Both the position numbers and the translations under genes were made by a program. Positions 1-5,322 of a stretch of DNA of 5,597 nt are shown in pieces; position 1 is the first letter of the stretch, and each line of letters starts with the position of its first letter. This DNA is from Halothiobacillus neapolitanus (lineage in GTDB: Bacteria > Pseudomonadota > Gammaproteobacteria > Halothiobacillales > Halothiobacillaceae). The stretch is from positions 1 through 5,597 of the forward strand of contig DYMR01000129.1 in assembly GCA_020721485.1 (NCBI GenBank), written 5' to 3'. The notes below the pieces were generated by a model that saw only the letters and a list, made by a program, of their open reading frames with translations, was not told the origin of the DNA and searched no databases.

Positions 1-1
1 G

Positions 2-1372
2 CCTGAATTCAGCCTCGCGCTGTGGCATGGGCTGAATGCGCCACTATTGATGAGCTTGATCGCGCTCAGCGGCGGCGTGCTGCTGTACCGATTCCGCCGG
101 CCGATGCAGCGCTGGCACGATCACAGCCTGGCGAAAATTTCGGCGGCTCGGTTGTTCTGGCGGCTGCATACCGCGCTGGAATCCGGTGCGGAAGGCGTCA
201 CTCGGCGGTTTGACCAAGGCCGGCTCCAGCCGATGCTGATCGGCACCCTGTTGGCGGCGGTTTTCGCCACCGGCTTGGGGTTTGTCTTATTTTCCGCGCC
301 GTTGCTCGGCAACAGCCCCGCGCCGGCGATGGATTGGATCACCGCGCTGGGCATGGTCGGCATGATCGGGGCGAGCGGGCTCGTGCTGCGCAGCCACCCG
401 CAGCGGCTCTTGGCGCTGCTGTGGATGGCGGTGATTGGCCTCGGCGTTTCCCTGCTTTTTCTACGGTTCTCCGCGCCGGATTTGGCGCTGACCCAACTCT
501 CGGTGGAAGCCATCACCATCTTGCTGATGCTGCTGGCGCTGCGGCACCTGCCCGCCCAAAGTCAGCCCGAACCCCTGCCCCGCCGCCTGCGGGATGGCGG
601 ACTTGCGCTGCTCATCGGCATCGGCATCACCTTGTTCACCGGCGCGATCATGACGCGCAGCACCGACAGCATCGCGCATTATTTTCTGGCCAACAGCCTC
701 ACCGGCGGCGGCGGGCACAATGTGGTGAATGTGATTCTGGTGGACTTCCGGGGCTACGACACCTTTGGCGAAATCAGCGTGCTGGCCTTGGCCGCCCTCT
801 CCATATTCGCGCTGCTCGATCACCTCCGCGTTCCCCGTCCCGCAGGCACCCCCAGCGCACTGCGATTAGCGCATGCCCCACTGTTCAAAAGCCTGCTGCC
901 ACTGTTGTTCCCGCTGACCGTCCTGTTCGCGGTGTACCTGCTGTTGCGGGGGCATAACGCGCCGGGTGGCGGATTTATCGCCGGTTTGGTCGCCGCCGCC
1001 GCGCTCTTGCTGGTGTATTTGGGGTTTGGCGCGCACAAAAGCGCCCGCTGGCTGCCGCTTTCCACCCACGGCGCTTTGGCCTTGGGCTTGGGTTTGGTGC
1101 TGGCGACCGGATTGGCCGCCCTGCTGTTCCAACGCCCGTTCCTCACCTCCGCCTTCGGCCACTGGCACCTGCCGCTGCTGGGCGAAATCGAGCTGGCGAG
1201 CGCCATGGTGTTCGATTTGGGCGTATTTTTCGTTGTTCTCGGCGCGGGCGTGATGATGCTTACCCGCTTGGCGGCTGTGCCAGAAATTGAGCCGGAAAAC
1301 AAACCGGAAATCCTGCCAATCGCCATGCCAAAAACGCCTCAAAACGATCCCCAACCGGAGGCACGCCCATGA
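2..1372 (+). CDS. mrpA: Na+/H+ antiporter subunit A, C-terminal part with fused MrpB domain (5' partial)
   Basis: The reading frame is open from the left edge, so the N-terminal antiporter-like core of MrpA lies outside the window; 456 residues are visible. MrpA is the largest membrane subunit of the Mrp (Mnh/Pha) complex, which exchanges cytoplasmic Na+ or K+ for external H+. The fragment opens with PEFSLALWHGLNAPLLMS, typical of MrpA. The DUF4040-type region follows, with FSAPDLALTQLSVEAITILL at about fragment residues 156-175 and HNVVNVILVDFRGYDTFGEI at about 239-258. From about residue 296 the protein continues without a stop into an MrpB (MnhB-like) domain, with LLLRGHNAPGGGFIAGLV at about 313-330 and further hydrophobic helices. 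This is the A-B fusion of six-gene Mrp operons. The last ~45 residues form a hydrophilic Pro/Glu-rich tail. The stop codon overlaps the mrpC start (ATGA). An ATG or TTG near position 47 is internal, because homologous sequence extends upstream of it. Confidence 0.95.
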   Translation, partial: PEFSLALWHGLNAPLLMSLIALSGGVLLYRFRRPMQRWHDHSLAKISAARLFWRLHTALESGAEGVTRRFDQGRLQPMLIGTLLAAVFATGLGFVLFSAPLLGNSPAPAMDWITALGMVGMIGASGLVLRSHPQRLLALLWMAVIGLGVSLLFLRFSAPDLALTQLSVEAITILLMLLALRHLPAQSQPEPLPRRLRDGGLALLIGIGITLFTGAIMTRSTDSIAHYFLANSLTGGGGHNVVNVILVDFRGYDTFGEISVLALAALSIFALLDHLRVPRPAGTPSALRLAHAPLFKSLLPLLFPLTVLFAVYLLLRGHNAPGGGFIAGLVAAAALLLVYLGFGAHKSARWLPLSTHGALALGLGLVLATGLAALLFQRPFLTSAFGHWHLPLLGEIELASAMVFDLGVFFVVLGAGVMMLTRLAAVPEIEPENKPEILPIAMPKTPQNDPQPEARP

Positions 1373-1710
1373 TGATCTGGCTGTTTGCCGGGCTGATCGG
1401 CTCGCTCACCGCCGCCGGGGTGTACTTGACTCTGCGCGCGCAAACCTTCCCCGTCGTGCTCGGGCTGACCCTGCTCTCTTATGCGGTCAACCTCTTCCTG
1501 TTCGGCATGGGGCGGCTGAACACCAACGCCGCCGCCGTGCTCGGCGCGAACGCGACCTACACCGACCCACTGCCGCAAGCGCTGGTGCTCACAGCGATTG
1601 TGATTGCCTTCGCCATGACCGCCTTCGTGATCGTGCTCGCCCTGTTCACCCGCCACACGCTCGGCGGTGATGGGGTCAACGGCGAATCCTCGGATCGGAG
1701 GGATTCGTGA
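1369..1710 (+). CDS. mrpC: Na+/H+ antiporter subunit C (NuoK-like)
   Basis: This encodes a 113-residue membrane protein of the MrpC/MnhC family, homologous to NuoK of respiratory complex I, with three predicted transmembrane helices (about residues 3-22, 28-48 and 70-94). The family signature DPLPQALVLTAIVIAFA is at residues 66-82. It is a structural subunit of the Mrp antiporter that links the A and D antiporter-like subunits. The start is ATG 1369, overlapping the mrpA stop as ATGA, with GGAGG at 1357-1361 seven bases upstream. The next codon is also ATG (1372) and cannot be strictly excluded, though its spacing is less good. The C-terminal ~15 residues (GGDGVNGESSDRRDS) are hydrophilic, and their codons overlap the translation signals of mrpD. 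Translation is probably coupled to both neighbours. Confidence 0.96.
   Translation: MMIWLFAGLIGSLTAAGVYLTLRAQTFPVVLGLTLLSYAVNLFLFGMGRLNTNAAAVLGANATYTDPLPQALVLTAIVIAFAMTAFVIVLALFTRHTLGGDGVNGESSDRRDS
1683..1707 (+). promoter_or_regulatory. mrpD Shine-Dalgarno site inside a possible stem-loop
   Basis: GGAGGG at 1697-1702 is a strong Shine-Dalgarno site seven bases before ATG 1710, and this decides the mrpD start over the in-frame GTG at 1707 (only four bases away). The same segment can fold: CGAATCCTC (1683-1691) pairs with GAGG (1698-1701) and ATTCG (1703-1707), giving nine pairs with one bulged G and a six-base loop. The fold would cover most of the Shine-Dalgarno site. Because it lies within the last codons of mrpC, a ribosome finishing mrpC would open it. 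The Shine-Dalgarno site is seen directly. The regulatory role of the fold is inference. Confidence 0.5.
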
Positions 1711-3263
1711 TGTCACTCGCCCTGCCCGCTCTGCACAACCTGTTGGCCGTTCCCGTGCTGCTGCCGATTCTCGCCGCCACCGTGCTGATCGCCCTACCGC
1801 GCCGCTGGCTCGCCGCGCAGCGCCTCATCAGCGGGCTGAGCGTGCTGGGCCTGTTGGCCGCGACCATCGCACTCTGGCTGGGCGATGCCGGTCACTCGAT
1901 TCTGGTCTACCCAATGGGCGACTGGCCCGCGCCGTTCGGCATTGTGTGGGTGTACGACCCGCTGGCTGGCTTGATGCTGCTGCTGACCGCGACGGTGGCG
2001 CTCATCAGCCTGCTGTACGCCATCGGCAGCGACACGGAATCGCAGGGCGCGCATTTTCATGCCCTCTTTCAAGCGCAATTATTTGGTTTGAATGGCGCAT
2101 TCCTCACCGGCGATGTGTTCAACCTGTTCGTGTTTTTTGAAGTGCTCCTGCTCGCCTCCTACGGGCTGATGCTGCACGGCGGCGGCGCAGCGCGCGGACG
2201 CGCGGGCTTGCATTACCTCATCATCAACCTCGTCGGCTCTACGCTGTTTCTGTTTGCGGTCGGCGCACTGTACGGCGTACTCGGCACCCTGAATCTGGCG
2301 GATCTGGCGCAGCGCATCAGCACCGCCCCCGCCGAACAATACCCGCTGATCGCCGCCGCCAGCTTGATGCTGTTTGTGGTGTTCGCCATCAAAGCCGCCG
2401 CCTTCCCCTTGTATTTATGGCTGCCCGCGACCTACGCCGAAACTTCCGCCCCCGTCGCCGCCCTGTTCGCCATCATGACCAAGGTGGGGCTGTACGCCAT
2501 GCTGCGAGTCCACGGCACACTATTCGCCGCCGATACCGCCCCCGCCGCGCTGCGCGATCTGCTCGCGCCGTGGTGGCTGTGGCTCGGCATCGCCACCTTA
2601 ATCATGGCCACGCTTGGCGTCTGGGCGGCGGCATCCTTGCGGCGGCAAATCGCCTATCTGGTGCTGACTTCCGTCGGCACGCTGCTGATCGCTCTGGGCT
2701 TGAATTCAGCTGCCGCACTGACCGGCGGGCTGTATTACTGGGTGCAAAGCACCCTGCTGACGGCGGGATTTTTCCTGCTGGCCGATGCGATTGTGCGCGC
2801 CCGGGGCCACGATGATTGGCGGGTCGCGGCGGCCATTCGCCCCTTCGCCCCCTTGGCCATCCTGTTTTTCGTGTATGCCGTGGCGCTCGTCGGGCTGCCG
2901 CCTTTCAGCGGATTCATCGGCAAGGCATTGATTCTTAAAGCTGCGCTGGACAGCCCCCTCGCGCCCGCCATTTTCGCCACGGTCCTCATCAGCAGCGTGT
3001 TGCTGGTGGTGGCGTTGGCGCGCAGCGGTTCTGCGCTGTTCTTCCAACAGCAAAACTGCCCGCCACCGGCATGGGCGCTTACGCGCAGCAGTTGGCTCGC
3101 CATTGCTTTACCCTTGGGTTTGATGATCGGCTGGGTAGTTGCGGCGGGCGCCATCACCCACGCGCTGGCACAGACCAGCCAACAACAACTCGATACCGCC
3201 CGTTATCTGCGCGCCGTGTTCGAGCCGACGGGTTTCGCGCCACACACCGGGGCGCAGCCATGA
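1710..3263 (+). CDS. mrpD: Na+/H+ antiporter subunit D (NuoM/NuoN-like)
   Basis: This encodes a 517-residue polytopic membrane protein of the proton-conducting antiporter-like family (MrpD/MnhD, homologous to NuoL/M/N), with about 14 predicted helices. It is one of the two subunits of the Mrp complex thought to carry an ion-translocation path. Expected charged residues inside helices are present: Glu144 in NLFVFFEVLLLASYGLM, Lys228 in FAIKAAAFPLYLWLP, Lys258 in IMTKVGLYAMLR, and Lys405 in GLPPFSGFIGKALILK. The Glu and the first Lys match positions known to be essential in this family. ATG 1710 is chosen because GGAGGG at 1697-1702 is ideally spaced; it overlaps the mrpC stop by one base (TGATG). 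The length is normal for the family. The TGA stop (3261-3263) overlaps a downstream ATG at 3260, which starts the mini-ORF chain leading to mrpE. Confidence 0.96.
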   Translation: MSLALPALHNLLAVPVLLPILAATVLIALPRRWLAAQRLISGLSVLGLLAATIALWLGDAGHSILVYPMGDWPAPFGIVWVYDPLAGLMLLLTATVALISLLYAIGSDTESQGAHFHALFQAQLFGLNGAFLTGDVFNLFVFFEVLLLASYGLMLHGGGAARGRAGLHYLIINLVGSTLFLFAVGALYGVLGTLNLADLAQRISTAPAEQYPLIAAASLMLFVVFAIKAAAFPLYLWLPATYAETSAPVAALFAIMTKVGLYAMLRVHGTLFAADTAPAALRDLLAPWWLWLGIATLIMATLGVWAAASLRRQIAYLVLTSVGTLLIALGLNSAAALTGGLYYWVQSTLLTAGFFLLADAIVRARGHDDWRVAAAIRPFAPLAILFFVYAVALVGLPPFSGFIGKALILKAALDSPLAPAIFATVLISSVLLVVALARSGSALFFQQQNCPPPAWALTRSSWLAIALPLGLMIGWVVAAGAITHALAQTSQQQLDTARYLRAVFEPTGFAPHTGAQP

Positions 3264-3348
3264 ATCAGACCATCATGAGGGGTCGGTCATGAGGATTCGA
3301 TCATGAGGAGTCGGTCATGAGGAGTCGGTCATGAGGAGTCAGTCATGA
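3260..3348 (+). other. Chain of overlapping minimal ORFs linking the mrpD stop to the mrpE start
   Basis: Between mrpD and mrpE there is an unbroken relay of tiny ORFs, each overlapping the next by four bases (ATGA). The order is 3260-3292 (MNQTIMRGRS, with an internal in-frame ATG at 3275 giving MRGRS), 3289-3306 (MRIRS), 3303-3320 (MRSRS), 3317-3334 (MRSRS), 3331-3348 (MRSQS), then mrpE ATG 3345. The first ATG overlaps the mrpD stop in the same way. From 3303 onward each start has a purine-rich GAGG or GAGGAG site ending six to eight bases upstream; ATG 3289 has GAGGGG at 3277-3282. The peptides are unlikely to be functional products themselves. The arrangement suggests serial termination-reinitiation. 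Coordinates and overlaps are read directly; use by ribosomes is inference. Confidence 0.6.
3274..3343 (+). repeat. Five tandem 14-bp repeats, each with SD, ATG and stop, in the mrpD-mrpE gap
   Basis: The units are 3274-3287, 3288-3301, 3302-3315, 3316-3329 and 3330-3343, with consensus CATGAGGAGTCGGT. Units three and four are identical. Units one and five each differ from the consensus at one base, and unit two at two. A partial sixth copy (CATGAG, 3344-3349) runs into the first codons of mrpE, and a degenerate 15-bp relative may begin at 3259. The period is not a multiple of three, so the start codons step through all three frames. Each junction makes the palindrome TCATGA, or TCATGAG in full. 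The array fills nearly all of the 81-nt gap between the two genes. It probably grew by slipped-strand duplication of the mrpE translation-initiation region. Confidence 0.95.
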
Positions 3349-3857
3349 GACTTGTCCACGCATGGCGTCACCGTCCAGGGCTCGTGCTCTTGCTCTGGGC
3401 GACCTGGTTGATGATGACCAACAGCCTTGCCGTCGGGCAAATCCTGCTCGGCGTACTCTTGGCCAGCGTCATCGGCGCCTACGCGCCCCGCTTCGAACAA
3501 CCGCCGCTGCGGATTCGCCGCCTGCCCGCCTTAATCGCCTACGGCGGCCTCCTGCTCTGGGACATTCTGCGCGCCAATCTCACCGTAGCGCGGCAAGTAT
3601 TGGGGCCGGTTCGCGCCCTGCAACCGGCATTTTTAGAAGTCCCGTTAAGCGCCAGCCACCCCCTCGTCATCAGCCTGTTCGCCAGCACCATCACCTTAAC
3701 CCCCGGCACGGTTTCCTGCGAACTCTCGGCCGACCGGCGCTTTTTGCGCGTTCACGCCCTGCACAGCACCGATCCTGCTGCCGATACCGCCGCGCTGAAA
3801 GCCCGCTACGAAACCCGCCTCATGGCGATATTCGATGCACCCCGGAGTCCCGCATGA
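3345..3857 (+). CDS. mrpE: Na+/H+ antiporter subunit E
   Basis: This encodes a 170-residue MrpE/MnhE family protein. It has a short positively charged N-terminus, hydrophobic helices at about residues 12-46 and 60-76, and a C-terminal cytoplasmic domain with the family motif SLFASTITLTPGTVSCELS at 110-128 and RRFLRVHALH at 131-140. MrpE is a membrane subunit of the Mrp antiporter on the E-F-G side of the complex. ATG 3345 is the only possible start, because an in-frame stop occurs at 3318-3320 with no start codon between. GAGGAG at 3333-3338 gives six-base spacing. The start overlaps the stop of the last mini-ORF (ATGA 3345-3348), and the gene's own stop overlaps the mrpF start in the same way. 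It is the only gene of the operon separated from its upstream partner by a gap, and the repeat array fills that gap. Confidence 0.96.
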   Translation: MRLVHAWRHRPGLVLLLWATWLMMTNSLAVGQILLGVLLASVIGAYAPRFEQPPLRIRRLPALIAYGGLLLWDILRANLTVARQVLGPVRALQPAFLEVPLSASHPLVISLFASTITLTPGTVSCELSADRRFLRVHALHSTDPAADTAALKARYETRLMAIFDAPRSPA

Positions 3858-4234
3858 GTGCGCCCTGGCTCTCCTTCGCGCTGATGATCGGCCTGGGATT
3901 GGTCGGCCTGGCCGTGGTGTTTGCCGCTTGGCGACTTTGGCGCGGACCCAGCCTGCCCGACCGCATCCTCGCGCTCGACACCCTCACCCTCAACGCCATC
4001 GCGCTGATCGTGTTGTTCGGCCTGTGGGTTGAAAATCAAATCTACTTCATTGCCGCCCTATTGCTGGCCGTGCTGGGCTTTACCAGCACCGTCGCCCTCA
4101 GCCAATACGCCCTGCGGCAGCGCGTGATCGAACCCAATGATGTGGATGAGCATGATCGCGAATCGACCGACCCTCAGTCGAAAGAGCGGTCGAAAGGGCG
4201 GTCAGAAGATCAGCCGGAGAAGCCCCATGATTGA
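3854..4234 (+). CDS. mrpF: Na+/H+ antiporter subunit F with charged C-terminal tail
   Basis: This encodes a 126-residue protein of the MrpF/MnhF family with three predicted helices (about residues 5-27, 40-60 and 62-86). The family motif WRGPSLPDRILALDTL is at 29-44 and LAVLGFTSTVALSQY at 71-85. The Asp in the first motif is a highly conserved intramembrane acidic residue, implicated in ion handling by structural work on Mrp complexes. The family core ends at about residue 90. The last ~35 residues are an extra hydrophilic, strongly charged tail containing the repeated pattern SKER-SKGR-SEDQ, longer than in most MrpF proteins I know. The start is ATG 3854, overlapping the mrpE stop (ATGA), with GGAG at 3844-3847. 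The 3' end overlaps mrpG by eight bases. Confidence 0.95.
   Translation: MSAPWLSFALMIGLGLVGLAVVFAAWRLWRGPSLPDRILALDTLTLNAIALIVLFGLWVENQIYFIAALLLAVLGFTSTVALSQYALRQRVIEPNDVDEHDRESTDPQSKERSKGRSEDQPEKPHD
4175..4222 (+). repeat. Imperfect 12-bp in-frame repeat encoding the MrpF tail
   Basis: Four degenerate 12-bp units can be aligned: 4175-4186, 4187-4198, 4199-4210 and 4211-4222. They encode QSKE, RSKG, RSED and QPEK. The first two differ at only two bases (CAGTCGAAAGAG versus CGGTCGAAAGGG), while the last is strongly diverged. Every unit carries a purine run, and the last (GGAGAAG, starting at 4216) serves as the mrpG Shine-Dalgarno site. The period keeps the mrpF frame, so copy-number change would alter tail length only. 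The first two units are clear; the others are weaker. Confidence 0.5.
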
Positions 4235-4565
4235 CCTGCTGCTGAACGGCCTCATCGCCCTCTTGGTATTAATCGGCAGCAGCTTCGTACTGCTCGGCTC
4301 ATTCGGCCTCATCAAATTACCCAATCTACACATGCGGTTACACGCCCCAACCAAGGCCGCCACGCTCGGCTTAACCGCCCTGCTACTCGCCTCATCGCTG
4401 TTTTTTTCATGGCGGGAAAGCCACTTTATTGTCGATGAATGGCTGGTGATTCTATTTTTATGGCTTACCGCCCCGATTGGCGCTCTGTTGATCGCCAGCG
4501 CCGCCCGCCCCCGACATACGCCAGAATCGACCGCCAACGAGGCGCAACCGGTAGATCGTTCCTGA
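4227..4565 (+). CDS. mrpG: Na+/H+ antiporter subunit G
   Basis: This encodes a 112-residue MrpG/MnhG (PhaG) family protein, the last subunit of the Mrp operon, with three predicted helices (about residues 5-28, 44-60 and 72-92). The family motif FGLIKLPNLHMRLHAPTKAATLG is at about 26-48 and WLTAPIGALLIASAA at 79-93. The C-terminal ~18 residues are a hydrophilic tail. ATG 4227 is chosen because GGAG at 4216-4219 lies seven bases upstream and homology begins there; an in-frame ATG at 4137 would add residues read from the charged tail of mrpF and is unlikely. The gene overlaps mrpF by eight bases, which indicates translational coupling. A run of seven T at 4401-4407 encodes part of the second helix and is not disruptive. 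Confidence 0.96.
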   Translation: MIDLLLNGLIALLVLIGSSFVLLGSFGLIKLPNLHMRLHAPTKAATLGLTALLLASSLFFSWRESHFIVDEWLVILFLWLTAPIGALLIASAARPRHTPESTANEAQPVDRS

Positions 4566-4605
4566 TACTATTCAGTCCCTTATTATTTCCGCACGCCGCC
4601 GCCCC
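4566..4605 (+). promoter_or_regulatory. Short mrpG-ubiG spacer with a weak candidate promoter
   Basis: This 40-base AT-richer gap is the only clearly non-coding space apart from the mrpD-mrpE array. TATTAT at 4581-4586 matches five of six bases of a sigma-70 -10 box, but no good -35 box is seen at the right distance upstream (GTTCCT or TTCCTG near 4558-4564 is poor). If used, it would give a leader of only about a dozen bases before ubiG. No terminator hairpin or T-run is visible after mrpG, so read-through from the mrp operon into ubiG is equally possible. Confidence 0.25.
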
Positions 4606-5322
4606 ATGACTGCTTTCTCCTCCAGCGCCCGCGCCGATGAATTAATCAAATTCAACGCGTTATCCAACCAATGGTGGGATGAGCACGGCGCGTTCGCCGC
4701 GCTGCACGCCATCAACCCCCTGCGGCGCGCATTCATCACCGCCCACAGCCCGCTCAACGGCCTGCGTGTCCTCGATGTGGGCTGTGGCGGCGGAATTTTG
4801 AGCGAAGCGCTGGCGGAATCTGGCGCACAAGTCACCGCGCTCGATCTGGCCGCCGACGCCCTCGCCGCCGCCCGCCAACATGCCGAACACAACGGCCTGC
4901 ACATCGACTATCGACTGGCGGACATCCTCCCCTTCGCCGCCGAGCACGCCGGCGAATTTCCCGTCATCACCTGCATGGAAATGCTGGAACATGTCGATGA
5001 ACCCGCCCGCATCGTCGCCGCCCTGGGCGAAGCCGTCGCACCGGGCGGCTGGGTGTTTCTCTCCACCCTCAATCGCAATCCAAAATCCTGGCTGTTCGGC
5101 ATCGTCGCGGCAGAATATGTCCTCAAACTCGTCCCGCGCGGCACCCACGACCACCGCCGCTTCATCACCCCCGCCGAACTCGCCCGCATGGCGCGCGCCG
5201 CCGGGCTCACCCCCGTCGCCACCTCCGGCATCACCTACCACCCGCTCACCCGCCAATACGCCCTCAACCCGCGCGATTTGGCTGTGAACTACCTGATGGC
5301 CTGCCGTCGTGCACTGGATTAA
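4606..5322 (+). CDS. ubiG: Ubiquinone biosynthesis O-methyltransferase UbiG
   Basis: This encodes a 238-residue S-adenosylmethionine-dependent class I methyltransferase. UbiG carries out both O-methylations of ubiquinone biosynthesis (2-polyprenyl-6-hydroxyphenol methylation and the final 3-demethylubiquinol methylation) at the inner membrane. The N-terminal ELIKFNALSNQWWDEHGAF and LHAINPLRRAFI are characteristic of UbiG. SAM motif I is VLDVGCGGGILSEALA at residues 55-70, the acidic ribose-binding residue is Asp80, and TCMEMLEHVDEP at 122-133 is the conserved post-motif region. NPKSWLFGIVAAEYVLKLVPRGTHD at 158-182 is the UbiG-specific insertion linked to membrane association. The length matches the family (about 240). 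ATG 4606 fits the family N-terminus although no Shine-Dalgarno site precedes it; the upstream bases are C-rich. The gene is independent of the Mrp function but may be co-transcribed with the downstream phosphatase gene. Confidence 0.97.
   Translation: MTAFSSSARADELIKFNALSNQWWDEHGAFAALHAINPLRRAFITAHSPLNGLRVLDVGCGGGILSEALAESGAQVTALDLAADALAAARQHAEHNGLHIDYRLADILPFAAEHAGEFPVITCMEMLEHVDEPARIVAALGEAVAPGGWVFLSTLNRNPKSWLFGIVAAEYVLKLVPRGTHDHRRFITPAELARMARAAGLTPVATSGITYHPLTRQYALNPRDLAVNYLMACRRALD

Noticed and set aside
121..1354. Several open frames of 120-170 codons on the minus strand opposite mrpA
   Set aside because: They are antisense shadows of a GC-rich coding region. Their translations are low-complexity (Arg/Gln/Ala-rich) with no recognisable domain, and the plus strand gene is certain.
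3274..3343. Repeat array read as a CRISPR or as protein-binding iterons
   Set aside because: The units are directly contiguous and 14 bp with no unique spacers, and there are no cas or rep genes. The exact start/stop phasing with the flanking genes is better explained by translation.
3260..3348. Mini-ORFs on the minus strand of the repeat (MTDSS pattern)
   Set aside because: They arise automatically because TCATGA is palindromic. The minus strand lacks a gene to feed or receive such a chain.
3362..3853. Upstream extension of the mrpF frame through mrpE
   Set aside because: The extension is Arg/Pro/Ser-rich out-of-frame reading of mrpE. The MrpF family N-terminus and a GGAG site support ATG 3854.
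4401..4407. Run of seven T in mrpG as a phase-variation tract
   Set aside because: Seven bases is short, the frame is intact, and the residues fit a transmembrane helix. There is no evidence of variation.
4660..5256. 198-codon minus-strand open frame opposite ubiG
   Set aside because: It is Gly/Asp-rich with no domain, and lies entirely within a well-supported ubiG. It is a codon-bias shadow.
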